This document shows positions 51,570-60,762 of a DNA stretch of 60,762 nucleotides, piece by piece. The position numbers were made by a program, and so were the translations under genes. The stretch lies in contig NZ_JANHKS010000034.1 of assembly GCF_028682175.1 (NCBI RefSeq), positions 1 through 60,762 of the forward strand, written 5' to 3'. The first letter of the stretch is position 1. The number at the start of each line of letters is the position of its first letter. Below the pieces are notes generated by a model. The model did no database searches and was not told where the DNA came from. It saw only the letters and a program-made list of their open reading frames with translations. This DNA is from Pseudomonas putida. Lineage in GTDB: Bacteria > Pseudomonadota > Gammaproteobacteria > Pseudomonadales > Pseudomonadaceae.

Positions 51570-51596
51570 CTCGGCGGTACGGTAATCCGAGGCAAT

Positions 51597-51624
51597 AAAA
51601 AACCCACCAAGAGGTGGGTTTTTT
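51597..51624. terminator. Bidirectional intrinsic terminator
   Basis: Perfect 12-bp stem AAAAAACCCACC / GGTGGGTTTTTT with loop AAGA, between convergent pcaD and ttgC. Confidence 0.93.
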
Positions 51625-51637
51625 ATGAAGCGATGAA

Positions 51638-53104
51638 TCAGAACATCCGCATCGGCGGCACGTCGCCCGCCGTCGGCTTCTTCTCGCCGGTCTGGGTCTG
51701 TTCGTACCAGCCGCCACCCAATGCCTTGTACAGGTTGACCTCACTGGTCAGCTGCGACAGGCGATCGGTGATCAACGACTGCTGCGCGCTGAACAACTGA
51801 CGCTGGGCGTCGAGGAAGGTCAGGTTGCTGTCGACGCCGATACGATAACGACGCTCGGCCAGGCGGTAGTAGTCCTGGTTGGCGGTGACGAAATCGGTCT
51901 GCGCCTTGAGCTGGTCGGTGAAGGTCTTGCGCGAGGCCAGGCCGTCGGAGACTTCCTGGAACGCGGTCTGAATCGCCTTCTCGTAATTGGCAACGCCGAT
52001 GTCTTTCTGGATCTTGGAGTAGTCCAGGCTGGCGCGCAGGCTGCCGGCGTTGAAGATCGGCAGGTTGATCTTCGGCGTGAACAGCCAGGTGCCCGAACCG
52101 CCCTTGAACAGGCCACTCAGATCACCGCTGGCGGTCCCGGCACTGGCCGTCAGGCTGATGCTGGGGAAGAACGCCGCACGGGCCGCGCCGATGTTGGCGT
52201 TGGCAGCCTTGAGGCTGTACTCGGCCTGCAGGATGTCAGGCCGGCGTTGCAGCAGTTCGGACGGCAGGCCAGGTGGCATCTCGTTGAGCATGTCGGCGCT
52301 CAGCGGTTTGGACGCTGGCAGGTTGGCTGGCAGACCGGTACCCAGGAGCAGGACGAGGTTGTTCTCATCCTGTGCCACCAGGCGCTGGTACTGCGCCAGC
52401 TTGACCCGGGCGCTCTCGACGGACGTGCGCGACTGCGCCAGGTCCAGTGCCGAGGCCACGCCGACTTCGCTGCTGCGCGAGGTCAGACGGAAGCTTTCTT
52501 CGAAGGCGCCGAGGGTGTCCTGCGTCACCTTGTACAGCTCTTTGTCGGCCTGCCAGGTCAGGTAGGCGTTGGCGACGTTGGCCACTAGGCTGATCTGCGT
52601 GCTGCGGCGGGCTTCTTCGCTGGAGAAGTACGTCTGCAGGGCTTGCTCGCTCAGGCTGCGAACGCGACCGAACAGGTCCAGTTCATAGGCGCTGACACCC
52701 AGGCCCACCGAGTACTGGCTGGTGATGCCGGCCTGGCCGCTCTGGGACAGATCGGCCGGCACCCGCTGGCGGGTCCCGGTGGCGTCAGCCGCGACCGCCG
52801 GGTACAGGTCCGCACGCTGGATGCGGTACTGCGCCCGGAAGGCGTCGATGTTCAAGGCCGCGACACGCAGGTCGCGGTTGTTTTCGAGGGCAGTCTGAAT
52901 CAGTTGTTGCAGCGCCGGGTCCTGGAAGAACTGGCGCCAGCCTTGCTCGGCGGCAGCCTGGTTCGCCGCCTGGGCCGGCGAATACGCCGGGCCTTGCGGA
53001 TACTGGGCGGCCACCGGTGCTGCAGGCTGCTTGTAATCGGGGATCAACGAGCAGCCGCTAAGAACGATCGCGGTCACTGCCAGAGAGATCAGGGACTTGC
53101 TCAT
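51638..53104 (-). CDS. ttgC: Outer-membrane channel of RND pump (TtgC/OprM/EmhC)
   Basis: A 488-residue TolC-type outer-membrane lipoprotein. The signal peptide ends in the lipobox LSGC (MSKSLISLAVTAIVLSGCSL). The two OEP repeats and the closing Rx(I/V)GVDS motif are present. It is the third gene of the pump operon and overlaps ttgB by 4 nt (53101-53104). It forms the exit duct for the TtgAB complex. Ortholog of OprM. Confidence 0.93.
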   Translation of the reverse strand: MSKSLISLAVTAIVLSGCSLIPDYKQPAAPVAAQYPQGPAYSPAQAANQAAAEQGWRQFFQDPALQQLIQTALENNRDLRVAALNIDAFRAQYRIQRADLYPAVAADATGTRQRVPADLSQSGQAGITSQYSVGLGVSAYELDLFGRVRSLSEQALQTYFSSEEARRSTQISLVANVANAYLTWQADKELYKVTQDTLGAFEESFRLTSRSSEVGVASALDLAQSRTSVESARVKLAQYQRLVAQDENNLVLLLGTGLPANLPASKPLSADMLNEMPPGLPSELLQRRPDILQAEYSLKAANANIGAARAAFFPSISLTASAGTASGDLSGLFKGGSGTWLFTPKINLPIFNAGSLRASLDYSKIQKDIGVANYEKAIQTAFQEVSDGLASRKTFTDQLKAQTDFVTANQDYYRLAERRYRIGVDSNLTFLDAQRQLFSAQQSLITDRLSQLTSEVNLYKALGGGWYEQTQTGEKKPTAGDVPPMRMF

Positions 53105-56100
53105 TGGCCAGCCTCATCGTGTGGGATATGTTTCTGTTTGCTCTTGAACAACCCGGACACCGATACGAAGAACAGCGGTACCCAGAAGATCGCCAGGATG
53201 GTCGCGGTAATCATACCGCCGATCACGCCTGTACCGATCGAATGCTGGCTGCCGGAGCCTGCGCCGGTGGAGATGGTCAGCGGCACCACACCGAGGATGA
53301 ACGCGGCAGACGTCATCACGATCGGGCGCAGACGCATCCGGCACGCTTCGACCGCTGCGTCGATCAACGACTTGCCTTGCTCATGCAGTTCCTTGGCGAA
53401 CTCGACGATCAGAATCGCGTTCTTCGCCGCCAGACCCACCGTCACCAACAGGCCTACCTGGAAGAACACGTCGTTGGACAGCCCTCGCAGACTGGTCGCC
53501 ATCAGTGCACCGATGACACCCAGCGGCACCACGAGCAGTACGGCAATCGGAATCGACCAGCTTTCGTACAGCGCTGCCAGGCAGAGGAATACCACCAGTA
53601 CCGAAATTGCATACAGCGCCGGTGCCTGGGAGCCGGAGAGACGTTCTTCGAACGACAGACCCGTCCAGGAATAACCGATGCCCTGTGGCAACTGCTGCGC
53701 CAGCTTCTCGATCTCGGCCATCGCCTGACCGGTACTGTAGCCCGGCGCCGGAGTACCGAGAATCTCTTCGGCCGGTACACCGTTGTAACGCGACAGTTTT
53801 GGCGAACCGTAGACCCACTCGCCGGTGGCGAAGGCGCTGAACGGCACCATGGTCCCGCTGGCGTTGCGCACGTACCACTTGTTCAGGTCCTCAGGGCTCA
53901 TCCGCGACTTGGGATTACCCATGATGTAGACCTTCTTCACCCGACCGCGGTCGATGAAGTCGTTGACGTAGTTACCGCCCATCGCCACCGACAGCGTGGT
54001 GTTGATGTCGGTTTGCGTCACGCCCAGGGCGCGGGCTTTTTCGTCATCGATGTTCAGCTGGTATTGCGGCTCGTCCGTCAGGCCGTTGGGGCGCACGCCT
54101 GCCAGGATCTTGCTCTGCGAAGCCAGGCCCAGCAGTTGGTTACGTGCCTGCATGAGTTTTTCATGGCCAAGGCCAGCCTGGTCCTGCAGGTACAGGTCGA
54201 AACCGGTGGCGTTACCCAGTTCCAGTACCGCAGGTGGCACCACGGCGAAGGACATCGCGTCACGGAAGCCGAAGAAGTGTTGCTGGGCACGCTTGGCGAC
54301 TTCGAACACGCTGTTGGACGAATCACGCTCATCCCACGGCTTGAGCAGCACGAATGCCAGGCCCGAACTCTGACCGCGACCTGCGAAGTTGAAGCCGTTG
54401 ACCGAGAACACCGATTTGACGCCCGGGTCGGTCAGCAGGAATTCGCGCATCTTGTCCAGGGTGCCCTGGGTCCGCTCGGCGGTGGAGCCGGGTGGAGTCT
54501 GGACCTGGGCGAAGATCACGCCCTGGTCTTCTTCTGGCAGGAACGCGGTCGGGATGCGGGTGAACATCCAGATCATGCCGGCGAAGATCAACAGGTACGC
54601 CAGGAACGCCGGGAACTTGTGGCGAATGACGTTGCTGACGCCGCGCTCATAGCTCAATACGCTGCGGTCGAAGGTACGGTTGAACCAGCCGAAGAAACCC
54701 TTGCGCGGCTGGCCGTGCTTTTCAGGGTCGATGGGCTTGAGCATCGTGGCACAAAGCGCCGGGGTGAAGACCAGCGCGACCAGTACCGACAGCGCCATGG
54801 CAGACACCACGGTGATCGAGAACTGCCGGTAGATCACGCCCGTGGATCCGCCAAAGAACGCCATCGGCAGCAGTACCGCCGACAGCACCATGGCGATACC
54901 GACCAGAGCGCCTTGGATCTGCTCCATGGACTTGCGGGTGGCTTCCCGAGGCGACAGATGCTCCTCGGCCATCACCCGCTCGACGTTTTCTACCACGACG
55001 ATGGCGTCGTCCACCAGCAAGCCGATGGCCAGCACCATACCGAACATGGTCAGGGTGTTGATGGTGAAGCCGGCTGCCGCGAGGATCCCGAAGGTACCGA
55101 GCAATACCACCGGCACCGTCATGGTGGTGATGATGGTGGCGCGGAAGTTCTGCAGGAACAGGTACATCACCAGGAACACCAGGATGATCGCCTCACCCAG
55201 GGTGTGGACCACGCCGGTGATGGATTCCTGGACCACAGGCGTGGTGTCGTACGGGTAGACCGCTTTCATGCCAGGCGGGAAGAACGGCTCCAGACGGCTG
55301 ATCGTCTCGCGGATGGCCTTGGAGGTGTCCAGTGCGTTGGCACCGGTCGCCAGCTTGATCGCCAGGCCCGAAGCCGGTTTGCCGTTGAACTGTGCGTCGA
55401 CGCTGTAGTTCTCGCCGCCCAGGCCGATGGTCGCGACGTCTTTGAGGCGGACTTGCGAACCGTCCTGGTTGACCTTGAGCAGGATGTTGCCGAACTGGTC
55501 GGCGTTCTGCAGGCGGGTCTTGCCGATGATGGTGGCGTTGAGCTGCTGGCCCTTGACCGCAGGCAGGCCGCCGATCTGGCCGGACGACACCTGGACGTTC
55601 TGCGCGGTGATCGCCGCTTTCACGTCGACCGGGGTCAGCTGGTAGTTGTTCAGCTTGTCCGGGTCGAGCCAGATGCGCATCGCGTACTGGGCACCGAACA
55701 CCTGGAAGTCACCCACACCCGGGGTACGGGCGATCTGGTCCTGGATGTTGGAGACGATGTAGTTGGACAAGTCTTCCTTGCCCATGCTGCCGTCTTCGGA
55801 CACCAGGCCGATCACCAGCAGGAAGTTCTTCACCGCCTTGGTCACGCGCAGACCCTGCTGCTGCACTTCTTGCGGCAGCAGCGGGGTCGCCAGGTTGAGC
55901 TTGTTCTGAACCTGAACCTGAGCGATGTCCGGGTTGGTCCCCTGGTTGAAGGTCACGGTGATGGTCATGCTGCCATCGGAGTTACTTTCAGAGGAGATGT
56001 AACGCAGGTTGTCGATACCGTTCATCTGCTGTTCGATGACCTGCACCACGGTGTCCTGCACGGTCTGTGCAGAGGCACCCGGGTAGGTCACCTGAATGGC

Positions 56101-56229
56101 GATGGCCGGTGGCGCAATGGCCGGATACTGGTTGATCGGCAGCTTGAGAATCGACAGCGTGCCGACCAGCATGATCACGAGGGCGATAACCCACGCGAAA
56201 ATGGGTCGATCGATGAAAAACTTCGACAT
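53101..56229 (-). CDS. ttgB: RND efflux pump inner-membrane subunit (TtgB/MexB/EmhB)
   Basis: A 1042-residue HAE1-type proton-driven multidrug transporter, the full length of MexB. N-terminus MSKFFIDRPIFAWVIALVIM, proton-relay Asp pair in LAIGLLVDDAIVVVENVERV, two large periplasmic loops and twelve transmembrane helices. It works with the ttgA adaptor three bases upstream and ttgC downstream to expel antibiotics, solvents and aromatic compounds. No truncation or frame break seen. Confidence 0.95.
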   Translation of the reverse strand: MSKFFIDRPIFAWVIALVIMLVGTLSILKLPINQYPAIAPPAIAIQVTYPGASAQTVQDTVVQVIEQQMNGIDNLRYISSESNSDGSMTITVTFNQGTNPDIAQVQVQNKLNLATPLLPQEVQQQGLRVTKAVKNFLLVIGLVSEDGSMGKEDLSNYIVSNIQDQIARTPGVGDFQVFGAQYAMRIWLDPDKLNNYQLTPVDVKAAITAQNVQVSSGQIGGLPAVKGQQLNATIIGKTRLQNADQFGNILLKVNQDGSQVRLKDVATIGLGGENYSVDAQFNGKPASGLAIKLATGANALDTSKAIRETISRLEPFFPPGMKAVYPYDTTPVVQESITGVVHTLGEAIILVFLVMYLFLQNFRATIITTMTVPVVLLGTFGILAAAGFTINTLTMFGMVLAIGLLVDDAIVVVENVERVMAEEHLSPREATRKSMEQIQGALVGIAMVLSAVLLPMAFFGGSTGVIYRQFSITVVSAMALSVLVALVFTPALCATMLKPIDPEKHGQPRKGFFGWFNRTFDRSVLSYERGVSNVIRHKFPAFLAYLLIFAGMIWMFTRIPTAFLPEEDQGVIFAQVQTPPGSTAERTQGTLDKMREFLLTDPGVKSVFSVNGFNFAGRGQSSGLAFVLLKPWDERDSSNSVFEVAKRAQQHFFGFRDAMSFAVVPPAVLELGNATGFDLYLQDQAGLGHEKLMQARNQLLGLASQSKILAGVRPNGLTDEPQYQLNIDDEKARALGVTQTDINTTLSVAMGGNYVNDFIDRGRVKKVYIMGNPKSRMSPEDLNKWYVRNASGTMVPFSAFATGEWVYGSPKLSRYNGVPAEEILGTPAPGYSTGQAMAEIEKLAQQLPQGIGYSWTGLSFEERLSGSQAPALYAISVLVVFLCLAALYESWSIPIAVLLVVPLGVIGALMATSLRGLSNDVFFQVGLLVTVGLAAKNAILIVEFAKELHEQGKSLIDAAVEACRMRLRPIVMTSAAFILGVVPLTISTGAGSGSQHSIGTGVIGGMITATILAIFWVPLFFVSVSGLFKSKQKHIPHDEAGQ

Positions 56230-56232
56230 GAA

Positions 56233-57375
56233 TCAGTTACTCCCTTGGGCGGGAGCCGGGGCGGCAGCCGGTTTCACGTTGGTGGCGTCCGCTACGGTCA
56301 CCTGGGCACCGGGCTTGACGTACTGCAGGCCTTCGGTGATCACGCGATCGCCCGGGTTCAGGCCCTTGTCCACGACCCAGTCAGTGCCGCTGGTACGGGT
56401 GGCCACCAGGCTGCGCAGCTCGACCTTGTTGTCCTGGTTGACCACCAGGGCGGTCGGGGTGCCTTTCAGGTCACGGGTCACGCCTTGTTGCGGCACCAGG
56501 ATTGCTTTCTCGTTCACACCGGATTGCAGGCGGGCGTGCACGAACATGCCAGGCAGCAGGGTGTGGTTCGGGTTCGGGAACACTGCACGCAGGGTCACGG
56601 AACCTGTGGTCTGGTCGACCGATACTTCGGAGAACTCAAGCTTGCCGTCAACCGGGTACTGGCTGTTGTCTTCCAGGGTCAGCTTGACCTTGGCGGCGTT
56701 GTCACCGGCCTTCTGCAGCTTGCCGCTTTCCAGTTCGCGGCGCAGACGCAGCATCTCGGTCGAGGACTGGATCACGTCGACGTAGATCGGGTCCAGTTGC
56801 TGAATGGTGGCCATCGCATCGGTCTGGCCATTGCTGACCAGGGCGCCTTCAGTCACGAGCGAGCGACCGATACGACCGGAAATCGGCGCATACACTTTGG
56901 TGTAGCGCAGGTTGATTTCGGCGTTCTGCACGGCAGCCTGGGCTTCGCGGGCGTTGCCCACTGCGGTGTCGTATTCCTGACGGCTCACGGCCTGTTCGTT
57001 GATCAGCTGCTTGTAGCGACCGGCCAGCGAGTTGGTGGCATCGTAGGTCGCCTTGGCGCTGTTCAGGTTGGCTTCATACACCGCTGGATCGATCTGATAC
57101 AGCTGTTGGCCGGCCTTGACGTCGGTGCCTTCGGTGAACATGCGCTTGAGGATGATGCCGTTGACCTGCGGACGCACTTCAGCGACGCGGTAGGCGGTGG
57201 TGCGGCCCGGCAGGTCGGAAACCAGCGTGTAGGGCTGGGGCTGGATGGTCACGACGCCGACCTGAGGAGGTGGTGGGGCAGCAGCTGCCGCTTCTTCCTT
57301 CTTACTGCATCCGCTGAGCAGCGATGCCAGGGCGACGGCAGTGACCAGTACGGTAACAGCTGGCTTGAATTGCAT
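56233..57375 (-). CDS. ttgA: RND pump periplasmic adaptor (TtgA/MexA/EmhA)
   Basis: A 380-residue membrane fusion lipoprotein. Lipobox LLSGC is in the signal peptide, then a Pro-rich linker, a lipoyl/hairpin region (RVAEVRPQVNGIILKRMFTE, YAPISGRIGRS) and beta-barrel. The start at 57375 with GAGGATT upstream restores the usual MQFKPAV N-terminus. First gene of the operon, under the TtgR-type operator at 57461. Confidence 0.94.
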   Translation of the reverse strand: MQFKPAVTVLVTAVALASLLSGCSKKEEAAAAAPPPPQVGVVTIQPQPYTLVSDLPGRTTAYRVAEVRPQVNGIILKRMFTEGTDVKAGQQLYQIDPAVYEANLNSAKATYDATNSLAGRYKQLINEQAVSRQEYDTAVGNAREAQAAVQNAEINLRYTKVYAPISGRIGRSLVTEGALVSNGQTDAMATIQQLDPIYVDVIQSSTEMLRLRRELESGKLQKAGDNAAKVKLTLEDNSQYPVDGKLEFSEVSVDQTTGSVTLRAVFPNPNHTLLPGMFVHARLQSGVNEKAILVPQQGVTRDLKGTPTALVVNQDNKVELRSLVATRTSGTDWVVDKGLNPGDRVITEGLQYVKPGAQVTVADATNVKPAAAPAPAQGSN

Positions 57376-57460
57376 GAAAATCCTCGGGTCAGGAGCAACG
57401 CTCATGAGAAGTGAAAAGGGCTTAAAGGGTTTTCCGGCTGGATAAGTAGCAAGCTAATGA

Positions 57461-57490
57461 ATATACTTACGTTCACGGTTGTTTGTAAAC
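57461..57490. promoter_or_regulatory. TtgR-type operator at the ttgABC/ttgR promoters
   Basis: The stretch reads TTACGTTCACGGTTGTTTG plus TAAA (57467-57489). It differs by only two bases from the core of the TtgR operator of P. putida and lies between the divergent ttgA and ttgR starts, where TtgR represses both. Confidence 0.85.
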
Positions 57491-57627
57491 ACCCGCACGT
57501 GCGACAGACGAACGCACTGCCGGTATCGATCGCTCTCGCGGGACAAGGCAATACAAATGCCGCCCGCTATGCTGTTCAGGCCACTCGACCGCAGAGCCTG
57601 AAGCATCTTCATTGAGGTTTTACTGCC

Positions 57628-58296
57628 ATGGTTCGACGCACGAAAGAGGAAGCACTGGAAACGCGCAGGCAGATTCTTGAAGCCGCCGAGCAGGCTTTCT
57701 TCGAGCGCGGCGTGGCGCGCACCACGCTGGCCGACATCGCGACCCTGGCAGGAGTGACCCGCGGCGCCATCTACTGGCACTTCAGCAACAAGGCCGATCT
57801 GGTGCAGGCGATGCTCGACAGCCTGCATGAGCCGCTGGAAGAAATGGCGCGCGCCAGCGAGAGCGCCGACGAATTGGACCCTTTGGGATGGACACGTAAG
57901 CTTCTGGTTCATTTGTTTCAGCAAGTTGCTACGGACCCAAAAACCCGCCGCATCAATGAAATTCTTTTTCATAAATTCGAATTCACCGATGAAATGTGCG
58001 ACATGCGGCGCCAGCGGCAATTCGTCTGGCTCGACGCCAACGAGCGAATCGCCCTGGCCTTGAGCAACGCCGCCCGCCAAGGCCAACTCCCCGCTGACCT
58101 GGACTCGCAGCGAGCTGCCGTTTGTCTGCATGCTTATATACACGGCATTCTGGGCCAGTGGTTACTGGTGCCTGACAGCTTCCCTCTGTTCGAGGACGCC
58201 GAACGACTGGTCGATACCGTTCTGGATATGCTTCGCTACAGCCCCGCCTTGCGAGGCGCTGCGCCCCGGCTGCCCGCCGATGCCACCGCACTATAA
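57628..58296 (+). CDS. ttgR: TetR-family repressor of the RND pump (TtgR/EmhR)
   Basis: A 222-residue TetR-type repressor. The N-terminal helix-turn-helix TLADIATLAGVTRGAIYWHF is almost identical to TtgR and EmhR; the ligand domain keeps RRINEILFHKFEFTDEMCD and GQWLLVPDSF. Drugs and flavonoids bound by this family release it from the operator. Divergent from ttgABC. GAGG lies ahead of the ATG. Confidence 0.94.
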   Translation: MVRRTKEEALETRRQILEAAEQAFFERGVARTTLADIATLAGVTRGAIYWHFSNKADLVQAMLDSLHEPLEEMARASESADELDPLGWTRKLLVHLFQQVATDPKTRRINEILFHKFEFTDEMCDMRRQRQFVWLDANERIALALSNAARQGQLPADLDSQRAAVCLHAYIHGILGQWLLVPDSFPLFEDAERLVDTVLDMLRYSPALRGAAPRLPADATAL

Positions 58297-58410
58297 CGGC
58301 GTGGCGCATAGCCTGCATCTATACCTAGGTTCTACCGGGTTGAACAGGTGGTTTACCTGCTCTTTACCCTGAAATTTCTGTCATTCAGCCGGGCGACAGC
58401 AACGGGCCGT

Positions 58411-59919
58411 TCAGCGGTCCTTGTCTTCACGGCCACGCAACACGGTGTTGGGCATCGCCAGCGCCGCCGACAACCCCAGTAACGAAACGGCGGCGCTTGC
58501 CAGCAACAAGTGCTGGAACGTCATCGCCAATTGACCTCGCAACAGCTCAAGCGCCGGGCCGCTGACCTTGTTCAGGCTGTCCATCAACAGGTTTCCGGAC
58601 TGCCCCTCGCCACCGATCGCGCCAGCGCTGAGCTGATCCAGACCGGAGCCTGCCAGCATCGCCAGCAACAGCGCCGACATGCTCGCCACACCCACCGCGC
58701 CGCCCAGCGAGCGGAACAGGTTGGTGGTGCTGGTGGCCACGCCCATGTCTTTCATTTGCACCGAATTCTGCGAGCCCACCAGCGACGTCGGGAACTGCAA
58801 GCCGCAGGCGATGCCGGTCAGCACCATGAACAGGCTGGTCAGGACGACTGAGTCGGCCGGGGTGAAGGCAATGCCGATGATGGTCAGCGGCATCAGCAAC
58901 GCGCCGCTGAGGATGATGGGTTTGTAATGGCCGGTCAGCGAGGTGCGGCGGCCGCCGAAGTAGGCGCCCATGGGCATGCCGATGGCCAGCGGCATCAGGT
59001 GCAGCGCTGCGCTGTCCGCGCCGCCGCCGGTGACGGTCTGAAAGCGCAAGGGCAGCAGGACGATCAGCGAAATGGCCTGGAAGTTGGTGAAGAACACCGT
59101 GCACCAGCACAACACTGCACTGCGGTTGGCGAACAGGTGCATCGGCAGCAATGGCTCGCGCGCGCGGCGTTCATGGACAACGAACAGCATCAGTGCCAGC
59201 AGGGCCACGCCCAGTTGCGTCAGCACATGAGGGTTGCGCCAGCTGTGGCCCTGACCAATTTCGGTGATGCCCAGGAGCAGCGCGGTCAGGCCGACGATCA
59301 TCAGCACAGTTCCCAGGTAGTCGATGATCGGTTTGCGTTGCGGAACCGGCAGGCCGATGAGTGTCTTGCGCGCCACCCACCAGGCAATGAAACCCAGCGG
59401 CAGGTTGATGATGAACACCCAGCGCCATGACAGGTATTCAGTCATGAAACCGCCGAGCACGGGGCCCGCGACACTGGCGACCGCGTACATGCTGCTGAAA
59501 TAACCCTGATAGCGGCCACGCTCGCGGGGTGGCACGATGTCGCCGATGATGGCCTGGCTGACCGAGACCATCCCGCCCGCACCAATACCCTGCAGCACTC
59601 GCGCCAGCACCAGTTGCTCCATGTTTTGCGCCATGGCGCAGAACAGCGAGGCGAGGGTGAAGGTTCCCAGGCCAAACAGCATCAGGCGCCTGCGGCCGTA
59701 AAGGTCGCCCAGTTTGCCGTAAATCGGCACGGCGACGGTCAGGGCCACCATGTAGGCCGAGATCACCCAGGCGAGGAGGTCGAAGTCGTTGAACTGGGCC
59801 GAGATGGCGGGCATCGAGACCGCGACGATGGTCTGGTCCAGCGCACTGAGAAAGACGGCCATCATCAGCGCGAAAAGAATGCTGCGGATGTCCGTATGGG
59901 ATTGATTCAGACTGGTCAC
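58411..59919 (-). CDS. DHA2-family multidrug MFS exporter (EmrB/QacA type)
   Basis: A 502-residue, 14-helix drug:H+ antiporter. The signature LDQTIVAVSMPAI in helix 1, GKLGDLYGRRRLMLFG in loop 2-3 and motif C GPVLGGFM are clear. It starts at GTG 59919 with a weak ribosome site. Convergent with ttgR; a separate pump without an EmrA-like adaptor gene nearby. Substrate unknown. Confidence 0.9.
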   Translation of the reverse strand: MTSLNQSHTDIRSILFALMMAVFLSALDQTIVAVSMPAISAQFNDFDLLAWVISAYMVALTVAVPIYGKLGDLYGRRRLMLFGLGTFTLASLFCAMAQNMEQLVLARVLQGIGAGGMVSVSQAIIGDIVPPRERGRYQGYFSSMYAVASVAGPVLGGFMTEYLSWRWVFIINLPLGFIAWWVARKTLIGLPVPQRKPIIDYLGTVLMIVGLTALLLGITEIGQGHSWRNPHVLTQLGVALLALMLFVVHERRAREPLLPMHLFANRSAVLCWCTVFFTNFQAISLIVLLPLRFQTVTGGGADSAALHLMPLAIGMPMGAYFGGRRTSLTGHYKPIILSGALLMPLTIIGIAFTPADSVVLTSLFMVLTGIACGLQFPTSLVGSQNSVQMKDMGVATSTTNLFRSLGGAVGVASMSALLLAMLAGSGLDQLSAGAIGGEGQSGNLLMDSLNKVSGPALELLRGQLAMTFQHLLLASAAVSLLGLSAALAMPNTVLRGREDKDR

Positions 59920-60043
59920 GGGGCAGGACTCGAACAGGCAGTTTGACCCGCCGCAATCACGGCGGGGGAGTGTGCCCAGTCTAATCCGTTAGCTTCCTAA
60001 TCGATAGCGTGCAGGTGCCGTTTTATCGAGTCAGCTGGATAGG

Positions 60044-60220
60044 TCAGCGCAGTGAGCTGAAGGTGGCATCGGCGGGGGCGCAATGGCCGAAGGTGCAGAC
60101 CAGGGCGCCGCGTGGCTGTTGTCGCAGTTGTTCGATCCGGTAGGCGCCTGCGCCATAAATGGCCAGAACCACTGCAACGGCGACTACATAAACGCATTGT
60201 CTTTTTATTGTGGTTTGCAT
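60044..60220 (-). CDS. Small single-pass membrane protein (58 aa)
   Basis: A short frame of 58 codons starting ATG at 60220 with GAGG ten bases ahead and ending TGA at 60044. It encodes a basic N-terminus (MQTTIKRQ), one hydrophobic helix (CVYVVAVAVVLAIYGAGAY) and a polar tail with two cysteines four apart (VCTFGHCAP). Codon use is normal for the host. Function unknown; presumably membrane-anchored with the Cys pair outside. Confidence 0.65.
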   Translation of the reverse strand: MQTTIKRQCVYVVAVAVVLAIYGAGAYRIEQLRQQPRGALVCTFGHCAPADATFSSLR

Positions 60221-60762
60221 GACAGTTGCCTCGATCCGGTTAAAAAATGATCTTTTCTACGGATAAGGTCAGTGTAGGCCCGTATCGGGGGTGATGGCGT
60301 GGTGATGGGTATTGAATGTTTATATCGGCGGCGCCGGGGTGTTGGCGTTATGACGATGGAACTAAATCTGCTGATCGTTCCTATGATCGTTCCCACGCTC
60401 TGCGTGGGAACGGATGTCTTGACGCTCCGCGTCGGCTGGCGACGCTGACGTTGCGTGTATATCCGTTCCCGAAGGTGATGCTGATTCAGCTTTCCGCCCT
60501 TACGGCGGGTCACTTTTGGCATTCGCCCCAAAAGTAACCAAAAGGTCTTTGCGACAGGCTGGGGTCCTTCGGACTTCCCTCGACTCCGGCGTCGTTCCGG
60601 GGGCACGCCATGATGGGCCATCCATGGCCCGCACGGCTTTCGCGGCATCCCTGCCGCTCATCCCCCTCCACGACACCTGCGCTCGGCCTGGCGCCTTGAC
60701 GTCGCATCCTGCGGCGCCTGCACCATCGCGCACGAAGATCAAAAGCAAAGGCACAAGAGCGC
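60221..60762. other. Right-edge region of dispersed repeats
   Basis: No gene supported. It includes a repeat hairpin CGTTCCCACGC / GCGTGGGAACG (60388-60412), common between Pseudomonas genes. From about 60480 a stretch runs off the window (GCGGGTCACTTTTGG, AAAGTAACCAAAAGG, CGACTCCGGCGTCG). I recognise this as a dispersed sequence often annotated as a small hypothetical protein in pseudomonads; frames in it are doubtful. Confidence 0.6.

Noticed and set aside
53104..57414. 1436-codon open frame on the plus strand
   Set aside because: It is the antisense shadow of the ttgABC pump genes, rich in His, Gln, Arg and Gly as expected from reversed high-GC codons, with no domain.
60500..60754. Small hypothetical protein at the right edge
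   Set aside because: The sequence resembles a dispersed Pseudomonas repeat that is often mistranslated as protein.
1..60762. CRISPR array
   Set aside because: The many repeats are dispersed REP palindromes, not regularly spaced direct repeats, and no cas gene is present.

Overview
The window is chromosomal DNA of a fluorescent-type Pseudomonas (P. fluorescens / P. putida / P. syringae relatives). This rests on high-GC codon use, an MvaT nucleoid protein, XenB, a PcaR-controlled pca gene group, a TtgABC/MexAB-OprM pump with its TtgR operator, and many Pseudomonas REP/REPIN palindromes of two sequence classes. No tRNA, rRNA, integrase, transposase or CRISPR array was seen.

Left part (1-15.6 kb): argO/argP divergent pair; a short-chain dehydrogenase; a coiled-coil membrane protein; an ArsR regulator - MFS - XenB operon; acpH; the ornithine-lipid pair olsB-olsA; a serine hydrolase with a coupled small membrane protein; YceI plus a cardiolipin-synthase-like phospholipase D; a DJ-1/PfpI protein with a ribbon-helix-helix protein; and class I fumarase.

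Accessory island (15.8-25.6 kb, minus strand): the most unusual part of the window. Five co-directional genes run from 25600 down to 15821. Two tandem paralogues of a family I do not recognise (341 and 323 aa) come first. Next is an 876-aa protein that looks like the N-terminal half of an Rhs/TcB-like YD-repeat shell. Last are two complete, paralogous 'C-terminal halves' (811 and 805 aa). Each of these begins at the same seam, carries the Rhs core box ending at DPDGH, a hydrophobic segment, and a related C-terminal domain with a conserved THG...LL(S/A)CxGG His/Cys pair. No immunity gene is visible. I read this as a split Rhs system with two alternative effector cassettes.

Middle part (25.9-45.9 kb): a GGEEF diguanylate cyclase overlapping a 2Fe-2S oxidoreductase, pyruvate kinase, a TPR-like lipoprotein, a PilZ protein, a tightly overlapping six-gene RDD-SpoIIM-DUF4129-DUF4350-MoxR-DUF58 operon, sbcB, mvaT, purU, a flippase-like membrane protein, a HerA-like ATPase and a Pit phosphate transporter.

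Right part (46-60.8 kb): pcaR, pcaF, pcaT and pcaD with PcaR-like operators. pcaK, pcaB and pcaC, usual in the Pseudomonas cluster, are missing here, so the locus serves the lower beta-ketoadipate steps. Then come the ttgABC RND pump operon with divergent ttgR, a DHA2 drug exporter, a 58-aa small membrane protein, and a terminal stretch of dispersed repeat sequence.
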